From positions 1,426,001 through 1,490,000 of the forward strand of contig CP112999.1 of assembly GCA_026625165.1 (NCBI GenBank): a stretch of DNA of 64,000 bases, written 5' to 3'. The stretch comes from Methanoregula sp. (GTDB lineage Archaea; Halobacteriota; Methanomicrobia; Methanomicrobiales; Methanospirillaceae). The position numbers were made by a program, and so were the translations under genes. This document shows positions 7,620 to 15,451 of the stretch, in pieces. Each line of letters opens with the position of its first letter. Position 1 is the first letter of the stretch. A model generated the notes under the pieces. It did no database searches. It worked only from the letters and a program-made list of their open reading frames with translations, and was not told the origin of the DNA.

Positions 7620-8625
7620 AAATCTCCACCAGTTTCTGCGTCAGGTCGCGGCCCGCGTACCCGAGGCCGGCACAGTCGAGGAGCGCCTGTGAGGGTGAGA
7701 CCAGCCAGACACCGTTTACAGAAAACGTCCTGCGATCCTTGAATACGTCACGGTCCGGTGCATAGATCCGCACCGCGATTCCCCCTTCTGTCCGCACATC
7801 GAACATTCCTGCAAGCGCTGCGATGTATTTCTTTTCCAGATACAGGTACGACGAATCGTGCCGGGCGCTGTAACCGGTGTAGATCTCGCCAGCCGTGAAA
7901 CTCGTGAACGCACACATAAGCCCCTGCTCTTCACAGACAAGGCAGATCTCCTGGGCGAGCGCAACGGGGCCGTCAGCAGCAATCCGGATCTCCTGAGCAA
8001 AGAGCCGCTCGAATGGGCGCTCCCACGCGACACCGTTGAGGAGTTTGTTGATGTCGCTGATCTTCACGTAGCCACCAGTAGTTGATACAATCCCTTTTTC
8101 CGTAAGGGCCCGGACGGTTGCATGAGCCCAGCCATACGAGACCTTGGACTCGATCGCGAGCTGCCGGATGGAGGTCTCGTTCATCTTCAGGAGATACGAG
8201 ATGACCTGCCAGGACTTGGGGGACGTGAGTTTCACCGGTACGGCCCCGGCTTTATCGTGGGCAGCCTCAGCCACGTTCACCTCAGCGGGCAACCTGATGA
8301 GCCGCATGCCGGTCTTCTCGGCGGCATCTGCGGCTTCCTTTGTGATCCGTTTTCCCACGATGACAAATTCAGTATTGCGGGTGCTCATATTGTCCGCATC
8401 CAGGAGCAGTTTCAAAAGCCCGAGCTGCGAGAGTTCGGCGAGCCGGACGACCCGCTTGAGTTCGACGATGAACGTCTTGTTGCCATCCTCGATGATCAGG
8501 TCAAACCGCATGGGGTAGTTGTCGTTGAGCGTACTCTCCTGTTTTATTATCGCGTCATCGCCAAATCCCAGCTCTGTGCGAAGCAGCGTGATCAGCTGAG
8601 GATCGTTGGGTGAGAGCATTGTCAT
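7606..8625 (-). CDS. AbiEi-like antitoxin with N-terminal PD-(D/E)XK-type domain
   Basis: Three parts are visible. Residues 1-120 look like a restriction-nuclease fold: RFDLIIEDG then FIVELKR, giving Asp42, Glu55 and Lys57, the D-x12-ExK pattern, with a later strand TEFVIVGKRIT. Residues 135-200 form a winged helix (SIRQLAIESKVSYGWAHATV). The remainder resembles the AbiEi C-terminal domain and ends SPSQALLDCAGLG. The gene overlaps the nucleotidyltransferase gene by 14 nt. A TATA box (TTTATAAA) at 8652-8659 puts transcription start near 8629, so I chose the ATG at 8625 and not 8637; the mRNA may be leaderless. Several palindromes upstream suggest autoregulation. Whether the nuclease-like domain cuts is unknown. 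Confidence 0.65.
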   Translation of the reverse strand: MTMLSPNDPQLITLLRTELGFGDDAIIKQESTLNDNYPMRFDLIIEDGNKTFIVELKRVVRLAELSQLGLLKLLLDADNMSTRNTEFVIVGKRITKEAADAAEKTGMRLIRLPAEVNVAEAAHDKAGAVPVKLTSPKSWQVISYLLKMNETSIRQLAIESKVSYGWAHATVRALTEKGIVSTTGGYVKISDINKLLNGVAWERPFERLFAQEIRIAADGPVALAQEICLVCEEQGLMCAFTSFTAGEIYTGYSARHDSSYLYLEKKYIAALAGMFDVRTEGGIAVRIYAPDRDVFKDRRTFSVNGVWLVSPSQALLDCAGLGYAGRDLTQKLVEIYGGL

Positions 8626-8641
8626 ATGCTCTATCATTATT

Positions 8642-8719
8642 TACTGATATGTTTATAAAGTTATCAGTGATATGCAGATATCAGTGGTTTGTGATAGTAT
8701 AGGGGAAGTATCAGTGATA
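8642..8719 (-). promoter_or_regulatory. Promoter and palindromic operator-like sites of the AbiE-like operon
   Basis: TTTATAAA (8652-8659) is the minus-strand TATA box. The palindrome TATCA-G-TGATA occurs perfectly at 8662-8672 and 8709-8719, with a degenerate copy TATCAGTGG at 8679-8687 and a half site CTGATA at 8644-8649. The first site abuts the TATA box upstream, where a repressor would block TBP/TFB. AbiEi antitoxins are known to repress their own operon through inverted repeats, so these are good candidate sites. Confidence 0.6.
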
Positions 8720-8820
8720 GGCCCGTATTGTGTCTCAACGGGGATACACAAGAAGCGGTTGTGTACCATTTTTTCCAGTTTGTGATACACAAGAAAGGAC
8801 TATCCGGAAAGAATTGGAAA

Positions 8821-9125
8821 GCCGGTCCGCGGAGCGGGTGCGAGCATGGCAGAGCTGTGCGAAGCATGCGGAGCGGGCCGGCGATACATATGCAGGGAGG
8901 ATCTTCAGTTCTTTGGTCGGGACGCAGTACGGTCGAGACTGTTCGTCTCCGCTGCACTCCGGCTCGCTGGCGCTCCCCTCCGTTCCGCTCCGCTCACAGA
9001 CTCGCCCTGCTCTTTTCTCCGGTTGATCTGACACGATGACGCCCCCGGCTTGTCACTTCGTTCCTGCGCCGGCGGCTGCCCCGGCACGCTCCTCGCACCA
9101 TGCTTCGCATCGTGCTCGTCGCTGA
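8821..9125 (+). repeat. Dispersed intergenic repeat, copy A
   Basis: This GC-rich block begins GCCGGTCCGCGGAGCGGG and ends CATCGTGCTCGTCGCTGA. It is nearly identical over long stretches to copy C (14562 on), including the run from GGGACGCAGTACGGTCGAGA to the CCGGTTGAT core, and shares its second half with copies B and D. It contains many short inverted words (GAGCGG/CCGCTC). Open frames across it on both strands are artefacts of GC bias. The preceding 8720-8820 holds two GATACACAAGAA words and no gene. Confidence 0.8.
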
Positions 9126-9267
9126 CATCGGGATGATAGGGGATCCTCCTCGTCGCTATTATCCTCCTTGAGTGTACGAAATGTTGAACCGAGCGGGATG
9201 TGGTTCCGGTTACGGAGCACCCGCTGAGTGGAGCGGGGACATGGATGCATTCAGGAGAACGAGATCT
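9126..9267. other. Gene-free spacer after repeat A
   Basis: I see no gene, tRNA or clear terminator in this short GC-rich stretch between repeat A and the end of the CPBP-like gene. Confidence 0.4.
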
Positions 9268-10155
9268 CTATATCGGTGGTATCTTCTTCCGAATATACAG
9301 ATAGTCAATTCCTGCGAATACTAGGAATGATAGTACAGCCATTCCAATCACCGGTACAAGTGGCCGGGAATATGCAGTAAGGAGCCCTGATGCAGAGAGG
9401 GATTGCATGACTCCGATACATCCGAAGAAATTATGGAAAACTATCGTAGCATACACATCCCGTCCGATGAAATAAACCAGCCCTGTCACAAGTCCGATGA
9501 TGGTAAGAAATCCAATCATGGCGGGTTGATTGAAGGGCGGGCTGTGAGCGAAGTGGTATATCCCGAAAAGAATACTTGACAGGAGAATGCCGCTCATGAC
9601 AGCAATACCTTTTCCTTTTTGTGAAAGAACTCCTTCGATGATTGATCCGACAACGATCCAACACACCGCGATTTCGGCAACGGTTACCGTGAACACCTGG
9701 GCATAGATATTCAGGAAAACGACAGGATCGAGAGATGCCGGGTGCTGGAGAAGCAGTACCAAAACACCGAGAATTAATCCAATCACAACTGCGACGAGAG
9801 TTCGTCGCAACGGTTGGAATCCTCCGGAATTAAGGGAAATGATCTCCGTGGTTATTCCATGGCGAACGATAAGAAGTGCCAGGACGGAACCTATCATGAT
9901 ATTCGCAATAATCGTGTATACAATCCGATCGATGGCCGCTTCAGGTCTGAGCAGGGTAAGAATCCTGCCTTCCAGCAGGAATGTTACGGTCACCCACAGA
10001 AAATAGGTGACAAATGCAAGACACAGGATCCCTTGAGGCCGGTCCAGAAAACCGTATTTCACCTGCATTCCTACCAATGTTATGTCTCCATTTATTCTAC
10101 GATAATCTTTCGAATGTTCATTTGGGAGGATATTTCCTTGTCTTGTAAATGTCAA
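9268..10155 (-). CDS. CPBP-like integral membrane protein
   Basis: A 295-residue protein with about eight hydrophobic spans starting near residue 40. The second and third motifs of the CPBP intramembrane protease family are visible: FGIYHFAH (near 200) and FHNFFG (near 242), which would supply His ligands. The first motif EExxxR is not present; the matching position reads AEIAVCWIVVGSIIEG. It may therefore be a non-proteolytic relative. CPBP proteins process prenylated or small peptides, for example in bacteriocin immunity. The N-terminal 29 residues may be leader sequence: a second ATG at 10068 begins MQVKYGF. It lies alone between repeat copies A and B. Confidence 0.6.
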   Translation of the reverse strand: MTFTRQGNILPNEHSKDYRRINGDITLVGMQVKYGFLDRPQGILCLAFVTYFLWVTVTFLLEGRILTLLRPEAAIDRIVYTIIANIMIGSVLALLIVRHGITTEIISLNSGGFQPLRRTLVAVVIGLILGVLVLLLQHPASLDPVVFLNIYAQVFTVTVAEIAVCWIVVGSIIEGVLSQKGKGIAVMSGILLSSILFGIYHFAHSPPFNQPAMIGFLTIIGLVTGLVYFIGRDVYATIVFHNFFGCIGVMQSLSASGLLTAYSRPLVPVIGMAVLSFLVFAGIDYLYIRKKIPPI

Positions 10156-10245
10156 TAAAACTGAGTCAAAGAGAATTTATCCCTGATATACTGCCACTGT
10201 GCTATGAAGGACACGAAGGAATAAGGTTGCGTTAGCCGAGTTGCA

Positions 10246-10508
10246 GACACTCGGTCATGTTCGCTCGCCCTCGCGGGCGCCAGCGACCAACAAATCCGCG
10301 CCCGCTCGTTCTCGCTTCACATCACCTCGCTGCTCTTTCCGGTTGATCTGACATGATGACGCCACCGGCTTGTCACTCTGTTCCCGCGCCGGCGGCTGTC
10401 CCGGCCCGTTCCTCACACCATGCTCTGCATCGTGTTCGTCGCTGTTTATCCTTGCATGTAGTACGCTCGGTGACTCGCTCGCATCCGCTCGCTCGGGCCG
10501 CTGCGGCC
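10246..10508 (+). repeat. Dispersed intergenic repeat, copy B
   Basis: The block starts GACACTCGGTCATGTTCGCT, contains CAACAAATCCGCGC, CTTCACATCACCTCGCTGCT and CCTTGCATGTAGTACGCTC, and ends CTCGGGCCGCTGCGGCC. It is the same element as copy D (17494-17766) in the opposite orientation, and its centre from CCGGTTGAT to CATCGTGTTCGTCGCTG matches copies A and C. With 10156-10245 and 10509-10558 it fills a 400-base gene-free interval. Confidence 0.8.
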
Positions 10509-10558
10509 ATCATTGCAGAACCCCGGCAAGGGGAATCTCCGCGCCTATCCGGGCTGAT

Positions 10559-11314
10559 TTACATCCTCTTCGGCATGGTCTTCTTGTGCAGAACCATCGT
10601 GATGGCGGTAATTGCCAGCGTGAAAACCGCGAGTGCCATGAGATCGGCCCAGACCGGGAAGAAGTGCGTCCCGGTAAACGAATACCGGACAAGATCGGTG
10701 AAGTAGGTAAGTGGGGAGATGACGGAGAGTACGATGCCCCAGAACGGCATCTGCTCCAGCGGGACGAAGATGCCCGAGATGAAGACAAGCGGGAACTTGA
10801 CGAGCGACGAGAGCATCATGATGTTTGAGGGTGTGTTCGTCGGGGGCACCGCGAGCAGCATACCGACAGCTGAGAAGCAGATGGCGGCGATGACGATGGC
10901 TGAAAGCAGCGTAAGGCCGTGGAGAAGCGGCAGCCCGAGCGCGAATCCGATGAGAACGGTAATCAGCGTAATCCCGATCCCGAAGAGGAGGGACGCGATC
11001 ATGTCACCGAGGACAATCGCTTCGACCGTAACGGGACATGACGCGAGTCGTTCAAGTGTTTTTGCCGAGCCCTCCCATGGGAAGATGGCCGGGGATACCG
11101 CAGTGGCCGTAAAGAACAGGGTCATCCCGACCAGCCCGGAAATGAGGAACGAGAGCGGGAGCTGCCGGCCCCCCATCAGGAACGCAAGGAACATAAAGAG
11201 CGGCATGAAGACCCCGAAGATGAGCACCGGGCCTTTCATGTAATAGATCCGGATATCCTTCTTTGCGATCGCCCAGGACCGCCGCACCTGTTCCGATAAT
11301 CCCGCGGGATTCAT
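10559..11314 (-). CDS. ABC-2 type transporter permease
   Basis: A 251-residue ABC-2 permease with six predicted membrane spans, including PVLIFGVFMPLFMFLAFLMG, LISGLVGMTLFFTATAVSP and FAGLALAVFTL-like C-terminal helices. The segment WEGSAKTLERLASCPVT is typical of the coupling region of drug/antibiotic-type exporters. Its ATG overlaps the stop of the ATPase gene by 4 nt, so the two make one exporter. The substrate cannot be read from sequence; polyketide, peptide or lipid-like substrates are common in the family. Confidence 0.85.
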   Translation of the reverse strand: MNPAGLSEQVRRSWAIAKKDIRIYYMKGPVLIFGVFMPLFMFLAFLMGGRQLPLSFLISGLVGMTLFFTATAVSPAIFPWEGSAKTLERLASCPVTVEAIVLGDMIASLLFGIGITLITVLIGFALGLPLLHGLTLLSAIVIAAICFSAVGMLLAVPPTNTPSNIMMLSSLVKFPLVFISGIFVPLEQMPFWGIVLSVISPLTYFTDLVRYSFTGTHFFPVWADLMALAVFTLAITAITMVLHKKTMPKRM

Positions 11315-12240
11315 AGTTTTCCTCCCTTTGTCAGCCGGAGAAACGCTTCATCGAGCGACGGGGCCAGCGTGTTCAGCGTGACGATACCTGCACCCTGCTG
11401 CCGGCTGAATTCCACGAGCGAACGGATAACGACATCCCGGTTCTCTGCGGTAACCTGCCACTTGTCCCCGGTCCGCTCCGCACTGGTCACGCCGGCAATT
11501 CCTGCAAGGGCATCTGCAGGCACCTCACGGTTAAAGCTCACTTCGATGGTGTGCAGCCGGTTGATCGCGGCTTTGAGTTTCTCCGGTGCATCGATAGCCG
11601 CCATCGTCCCAGCCCGGATAATGCCGACCCGGTGGCAGAGCCGGTTTGCCTCCTCCATGTTATGCGTGGTGAGAAAAATTGTCGTGCCCTGTGCGTTCAG
11701 GTCGCGGAGCAGGGCGAGGATCATCCGGGTGCTCTCGACATCGAGGCCGCTCGTGGGCTCATCGAGGAAGAGGAGTTCCGGTTCATGGATCAGTGCCATT
11801 GTGAGGATGAGCCGCTGCTTCATGCCTTTGGAGTACGCCTCCACCTTCTGGTCCTTGCGTTCATGGAGCCCTACCATGCCGAGCAGGTCGTTTGAACGCT
11901 TCTCTGCCCGGGTACGCGGAAGACCGTACAACTCGCCCATCAGCATCAGGTTCTGCCATGCGGTCAGGTCCGCGTAGGCGTTCGATGTCTCCGGCACGAC
12001 GCCAAATCCCTGTTTTGCCAGGACAGCCTCGGCCCGGATGTCATGGCCGAGAATGGTGGCGGACCCGGCATCGGGCGGAATGACACCGGTCAACATCCGT
12101 GTCGTCGTGGTCTTGCCCGCCCCGTTCGGGCCTAAAAAGCCGAAGATCTCTCCCTTCCTGACATCGAACGAGATATGGTCCACGGCAGTGTTCCTTCCAA
12201 AACTTTTCGTCAGCCCTGAGGCGTGGATGACATCGCTCAT
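11311..12240 (-). CDS. ABC transporter ATP-binding protein, DrrA-like
   Basis: A 309-residue ATPase of the DrrA/CcmA class. Walker A is GPNGAGKTT (residues 38-46), the signature is YSKGMKQR in place of LSGGQ, Walker B is LLFLDEPTSGLD, and the H-loop is TTHNMEEA. The C-terminal 90 residues are the extra domain common in this class. It drives the ABC-2 permease encoded next and overlaps it by 4 nt. The preceding cupin gene ends 15 nt upstream, suggesting that cupin, ferredoxin and DUF6448 genes belong to the same transcription unit. Confidence 0.9.
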   Translation of the reverse strand: MSDVIHASGLTKSFGRNTAVDHISFDVRKGEIFGFLGPNGAGKTTTTRMLTGVIPPDAGSATILGHDIRAEAVLAKQGFGVVPETSNAYADLTAWQNLMLMGELYGLPRTRAEKRSNDLLGMVGLHERKDQKVEAYSKGMKQRLILTMALIHEPELLFLDEPTSGLDVESTRMILALLRDLNAQGTTIFLTTHNMEEANRLCHRVGIIRAGTMAAIDAPEKLKAAINRLHTIEVSFNREVPADALAGIAGVTSAERTGDKWQVTAENRDVVIRSLVEFSRQQGAGIVTLNTLAPSLDEAFLRLTKGGKL

Positions 12241-12255
12241 GGTTCGTTCATCGCC

Positions 12256-12552
12256 TTATACGTCCTCGCGGATACCGAGCAGGACCATCCGCTGATCACA
12301 CCGGATCCCCCGGTTCTCATCCTTTTTCACTGAGACGAGATTGTGGGGTTTGACAGGATGCTCTGTCGTCCCTGCAGTGATGACGCCCTTGCCCTGCAGG
12401 ACAACGAATACAACAGCATACGGTTCCGGGTGGGGCGCGATAACCTGACCGGTCTCAAGGCCGACGATGACAAGGTTCGAACCTGCGGTCTTCATCAGGT
12501 CTTTTTTGACCGGGCCTGTAGCGGAAAATTCCGCCAGTGAGCATAAATCCAT
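12256..12552 (-). CDS. Small cupin-fold protein
   Basis: Start at the ATG giving MDLCSLAEFSATG, preceded by GTGGTGA; the longer frame adds 43 unlikely residues. The 98-residue protein has the single-domain cupin pattern: GLETGQVIAPHPEPYAVVFVVLQGKGVITAG and HPVKPHNLVSVKKDENRGI. Metal-binding residues are reduced (His48 and His70-region), so it may be a binding protein and not an enzyme. It sits between the ferredoxin and the ABC ATPase genes on the same strand. A second cupin of a different type lies at 14207. Confidence 0.7.
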   Translation of the reverse strand: MDLCSLAEFSATGPVKKDLMKTAGSNLVIVGLETGQVIAPHPEPYAVVFVVLQGKGVITAGTTEHPVKPHNLVSVKKDENRGIRCDQRMVLLGIREDV

Positions 12553-12622
12553 TCTTTTCACCACAATGCTATAGCAAGGTAATTTACAGCACACCTGAAA
12601 TATCCTCACATTGAAGACTTCG

Positions 12623-12850
12623 TCAGAGTACTTCAATTTTGATGATTTGCACAGGGCAAAGATCCGCAGCATCCCGCGCACAATCGTTCAGATCCGCCGG
12701 AGGATTACCCTGTGCAGGATCCCCGTTGAACCTGAATCTCTCAATTACCTGGCTGAACGTATCGTCAGGGTTCTGCTCGAAGAAGCCCGGGCAGGTGTCC
12801 CAGCAGGAGCCGCAGCTTACGCAGGTTGATCGATCAATGGTGACGATCAC
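12623..12850 (-). CDS. Single-cluster [4Fe-4S] ferredoxin
   Basis: A 75-residue ferredoxin. Cys10, Cys13, Cys16 and Cys20 lie in CVSCGSCWDTCP and further cysteines in DCARDAADLCP (Cys57 and Cys65). This is the layout of archaeal and sulfate-reducer ferredoxins with one cubane cluster: three ligands come from the N-terminal motif and the fourth from the C-terminal CP, with the other two cysteines free for a disulfide. It would carry electrons in the cytoplasm. It lies 22 nt after the DUF6448 gene and may serve the divergent sulfite reductase-like protein. Confidence 0.85.
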   Translation of the reverse strand: MIVTIDRSTCVSCGSCWDTCPGFFEQNPDDTFSQVIERFRFNGDPAQGNPPADLNDCARDAADLCPVQIIKIEVL

Positions 12851-12871
12851 GACGCCCCTTTCCTGAAAAAA

Positions 12872-13423
12872 TCAATGGTGGTGGGAGCCCCCTTCCCCGG
12901 TCTGGTCTTCGCCATGGCCGTTCCCGCCTTTTACATTCATGTAAAGGTGATGGGAATAGACGACCCATCCGATGAATGCCTCGATGAATTCCCGGCCTGC
13001 AGCAACATCGTCCACATCGTAGTTCTTCTTCTCCATGACGTGGCGGAAACGATGGGTCAGATCTTCCTCAACGGTCTTCAGGATAACGTCAATTGTCTCC
13101 TTGGGATTGCCGGTCTCGATTGCCTTCTCCGCTTTCGGTACGACCGGGCCCTCGCTCAGTCCCGCGGGTTTCATTCCGGTATATGATGCGCCCTCGCCGG
13201 CACGATGGAGGCGGATGGCGGTCTCGAAGAACCAGTCATCGGCAACATCCTGTGCATCCTTCCCGGCTTTTCGTGCACGCAGGGTCCGGGCAAATACCTC
13301 TTTCAGTTCCTTCTCGGATTCCCTGGGAATCCAGATCAAAACATAGTTGAGATTCCCGGTCTCCAGCGCTTTCTTTGCGGCCTTGACAACAGGCCCGTCC
13401 CTGGTATCGCAATGTGGTGGCAT
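12872..13423 (-). CDS. DUF6448-type protein with His-rich tail
   Basis: The start MPPHCDTRDGPVVKAA is preceded by a perfect GAGGAGGT ribosome binding site, so the longer frame is rejected. The 183-residue protein shows the DUF6448 pattern: CDTxDGPVVKAAKKALETGN at the start, RLHRAGEGASYTGMKPAG in the middle, RFRHVMEKKNYDVDDVAAGREFIEAF near the end. The C-terminus GNGHGEDQTGEGGSHHH suggests metal binding. Function is unknown. It leads the ferredoxin-cupin-ABC operon and is divergent from the sulfite reductase-like gene across 89 bases. Confidence 0.75.
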   Translation of the reverse strand: MPPHCDTRDGPVVKAAKKALETGNLNYVLIWIPRESEKELKEVFARTLRARKAGKDAQDVADDWFFETAIRLHRAGEGASYTGMKPAGLSEGPVVPKAEKAIETGNPKETIDVILKTVEEDLTHRFRHVMEKKNYDVDDVAAGREFIEAFIGWVVYSHHLYMNVKGGNGHGEDQTGEGGSHHH

Positions 13424-13512
13424 TTTCTCATACCTCCTCAGGATCACCCGTTCATGGGTACCCGGACACAATAAAGATAATCCCAAACGGAGAAGGGGAT
13501 CGTGAAGGTGGG

Positions 13513-14205
13513 ATGAACATGGCAGATCCAAAAGGAGCGATCCGGCAACGGGACGGGATGACCTATGCGGTCACAACCCGGATCCCGGCAGGAATTGTGA
13601 CCCCGGATGACCTTGAGACAATCGCAAGGGCCGGGCGGAAGTATAAAGTACCGATGCTCAAGATCACGAGCGGCCAGCGGATCGCGCTCATCGGCCTTGA
13701 ACCGGACGATGTGGAGAGGGTGATTGCGGATCTCGGCACCCTTGCAAAACCCGAGACCGCACCCTGCGTCAAGTTCGTACAGGCGTGCCTCGGCACAGAT
13801 ATGTGCAGGTACGGTAACCAGGACTCCATCAGCCTTGCCAAATCTGTCGATGAATTGTTCAAAGAGCAGACCTTCCCGGCTAAGATCAAGATCGGCGTCT
13901 CGGGCTGCCCCCGGTGCTGCGGTGAGAGCCATACCCGGGACATCGGGATTATGGGGACGAACCGGGGCTGGACAGTCTTCTTCGGTGGCAACGGGGGGAC
14001 CCGGCCGCGGTTTGGCAACCTGATCACCAAAGGCCTCACTGCAACTGAAACGCTGGACTGTGCGCAGCGGCTCGCGGAATATTACCGTTCTAACGCAAAA
14101 TCGCACGAGCGGACGGCCCGGTTCATGGAGCGTGTCGGTATGGAAACGCTCAAATCCGAACTGCTGACATTACTTCCCTATATTCAGGTTGAGAAGGCGA
14201 AATGA
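13513..14205 (+). CDS. Small siroheme/4Fe-4S sulfite (nitrite) reductase-like protein
   Basis: I start at MNMADPKGAIRQRDG, with GAAGGTG upstream. The 230-residue protein covers a half-size sulfite/nitrite reductase unit: a ferredoxin-like half (TYAVTTRIPAGIVTPDDL, residues 17-34) and the siroheme/4Fe-4S half with Cys92-x5-Cys98 (CLGTDMC) and Cys132-x3-Cys136 (CPRCC), the ligand pattern of the family. Methanogens carry such dissimilatory sulfite reductase-like proteins with unknown reactions, distinct from the F420-dependent enzyme Fsr. A reductase on a sulfur or nitrogen oxyanion, fed by the divergent ferredoxin, is the simplest reading. Confidence 0.8.
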   Translation: MNMADPKGAIRQRDGMTYAVTTRIPAGIVTPDDLETIARAGRKYKVPMLKITSGQRIALIGLEPDDVERVIADLGTLAKPETAPCVKFVQACLGTDMCRYGNQDSISLAKSVDELFKEQTFPAKIKIGVSGCPRCCGESHTRDIGIMGTNRGWTVFFGGNGGTRPRFGNLITKGLTATETLDCAQRLAEYYRSNAKSHERTARFMERVGMETLKSELLTLLPYIQVEKAK

Positions 14206-14206
14206 G

Positions 14207-14545
14207 ATGAAAATCACTGAAGTTGCAAAGGTCGTATCAGGCCCGAACCCGCACCATGTGGATGCACGGAAGATTTATGACACACCGCACGCGATGGCGG
14301 TGGTCATCACGCTCAAACCCGGAGAATCGTTGAAGAAGCACATCACACCTGTTGATGTCTTCTTCTATGTGCTGGAAGGGACCGGCATTGTCGAGATCGG
14401 CAACGAGCGGGCAGCGTGCACGAAGGACATGCTGATTGAGAGCCCGGCGAAGATCCCGCACCGCTGGATCAACGAGAGTAAAGCGGTCTTCCGGGTCCTT
14501 GTCGTGAAGGTCCCGAAGCCGACAGAAGAAACGAAACTGCTCTGA
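14207..14545 (+). CDS. Cupin domain protein
   Basis: The ATG lies one base after the stop of the sulfite reductase-like gene, with GAGAAGGCG upstream. The 112-residue protein is a classic single cupin: motif 1 KPGESLKKHITPVDVFFYVLEGTG and motif 2 MLIESPAKIPHRWINE, with His ligands in both. It may bind a metal and a small carboxylate or sugar. Coupled expression implies a role with the reductase, perhaps in metal or substrate handling. No specific enzyme activity can be assigned. Confidence 0.8.
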   Translation: MKITEVAKVVSGPNPHHVDARKIYDTPHAMAVVITLKPGESLKKHITPVDVFFYVLEGTGIVEIGNERAACTKDMLIESPAKIPHRWINESKAVFRVLVVKVPKPTEETKLL

Positions 14546-14561
14546 AGAAACACCTTTTTAA

Positions 14562-14905
14562 GCCGGTCCGCGGAGCGGGTGCGAGTGCGCCAAAGGTGCA
14601 CGAAGCAAGCGCAGCGGGGCGGCGATCGATATGCGGAGCCCTTTGGATTCGGGCCGGGACGCAGTACGGTCGAGACTGTTCGTCTCCGCTGCACTCCGGC
14701 TCGCTGGCGCTCACCTCCGTTCCGCTCCGCTCACAGACTCGCCCTGCTCTTTTCCCCGGTTGATGCGACACGATGACGCCCCCGGCTTGTCACTTCGTTC
14801 CTGCGCCGGCGGCTACCCTTTGCCCGCTCCTCGCATCATGCTTCGCATCGTGCTCGTCGCTGCTGATGCGACAACCTCAGACGCTCGGTGACTCACTCGC
14901 ACGAC
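14562..14905 (+). repeat. Dispersed intergenic repeat, copy C
   Basis: It begins AGCCGGTCCGCGGAGCGGGT 17 nt after the cupin stop and follows copy A almost base for base through GGGACGCAGTACGGTCGAGA, CGCTGCACTCCGGCTCGCTG and CTTCGTTCCTGCGCCGGCGG to CATCGTGCTCGTCGCTG. After that it continues with a GACGCTCGGTGACTCACTCGC segment, which copy A lacks and copies B and D have. Confidence 0.8.
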
Positions 14906-15408
14906 GCACAGGGGCTCGGACTCGCTGCGTCGCAGCTCGTTACCTTCGCGCCCTGTCGCGGTGCTCGTTCGGGCCGCTGGGCCGTATTTCCCCGCCGCCC
15001 GTGCTTTGTTCGCTTGCGGGGATGGGCAAGCATCCCCCCGCTCACAACCCTCCGGGCCGCACTCCTCCCGCCCCTGAGGGGACGGGCAGTCGGGTACGAG
15101 AGCCCTGCCTCCGGCAGCAGGGAGCGGGTCCGGGAGGGGAGGACAAAGCGACGGTTACCGAACGCCTCAGCGGGCGGTCGCTCGCTTTGTCGGGCGGGTC
15201 CTGTTCTGGCGATCGCGGGCCGGCAGGACACCGGGGATCTCCTGCAGGCGCGGGCGGGTCATGGCCACACGGCGCGGTTACAGGGCGTCCGCGACGACCT
15301 GTCGCGCTGTGTGCCCGGGCGGGCCAAGCGTGAACAATTCTGCGCAAAATCGTTATTTCGTAAATCGGACAACGCAGCGCCTTTACTTTCACCATGCGCA
15401 CGGCGGTG
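14906..15408. other. GC-rich gene-free stretch with hairpin words
   Basis: No gene is supported: the open frames here run through repeat sequence and lack ribosome binding sites. Local inverted repeats are visible, such as GGGGATGGGCAAGCATCCCC near 15020 and CCCTGCCTCCGGCAGCAGGG near 15105. The interval ends with one of two 32-base direct repeats. Confidence 0.5.
15276..15307 (+). repeat. 32-bp direct repeat, left copy flanking the ArdC cassette
   Basis: CGGTTACAGGGCGTCCGCGA plus GACGACCTGTCGCG-type ending; it matches 17780-17811 at 30 of 32 positions (differences in CCGC versus GGTG). It lies before the ArdC cassette and could be an attachment-site or recombination scar. Confidence 0.55.
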
Positions 15409-15443
15409 GCTTATAAGCGCTCACGTCGATAAATGTATGGTGA
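15408..15443 (+). promoter_or_regulatory. Promoter and ribosome binding site of the ArdC operon
   Basis: GGCTTATAAGCG (15408-15419) is a strong TATA box at the right distance for transcription start near 15440. GGTGA at 15439-15443 precedes the ATG at 15452 by 8 bases, which decides the start of the first gene against the in-frame ATG at 15437 that overlaps the binding site. Confidence 0.5.
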
Positions 15444-15451
15444 AAAACACC

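Noticed and set aside
8664-9250. Several overlapping open frames on both strands across repeat copy A
   Set aside because: They follow the GC-rich dispersed repeat, recur with different frames in copy C, and lack ribosome binding sites; biased composition explains the absence of stops.
14579-15401. Long open frames between the cupin and ArdC operons
   Set aside because: They run through repeat copy C and hairpin-rich sequence, have no ribosome binding site, and one merely extends the 15452 gene upstream of its promoter.
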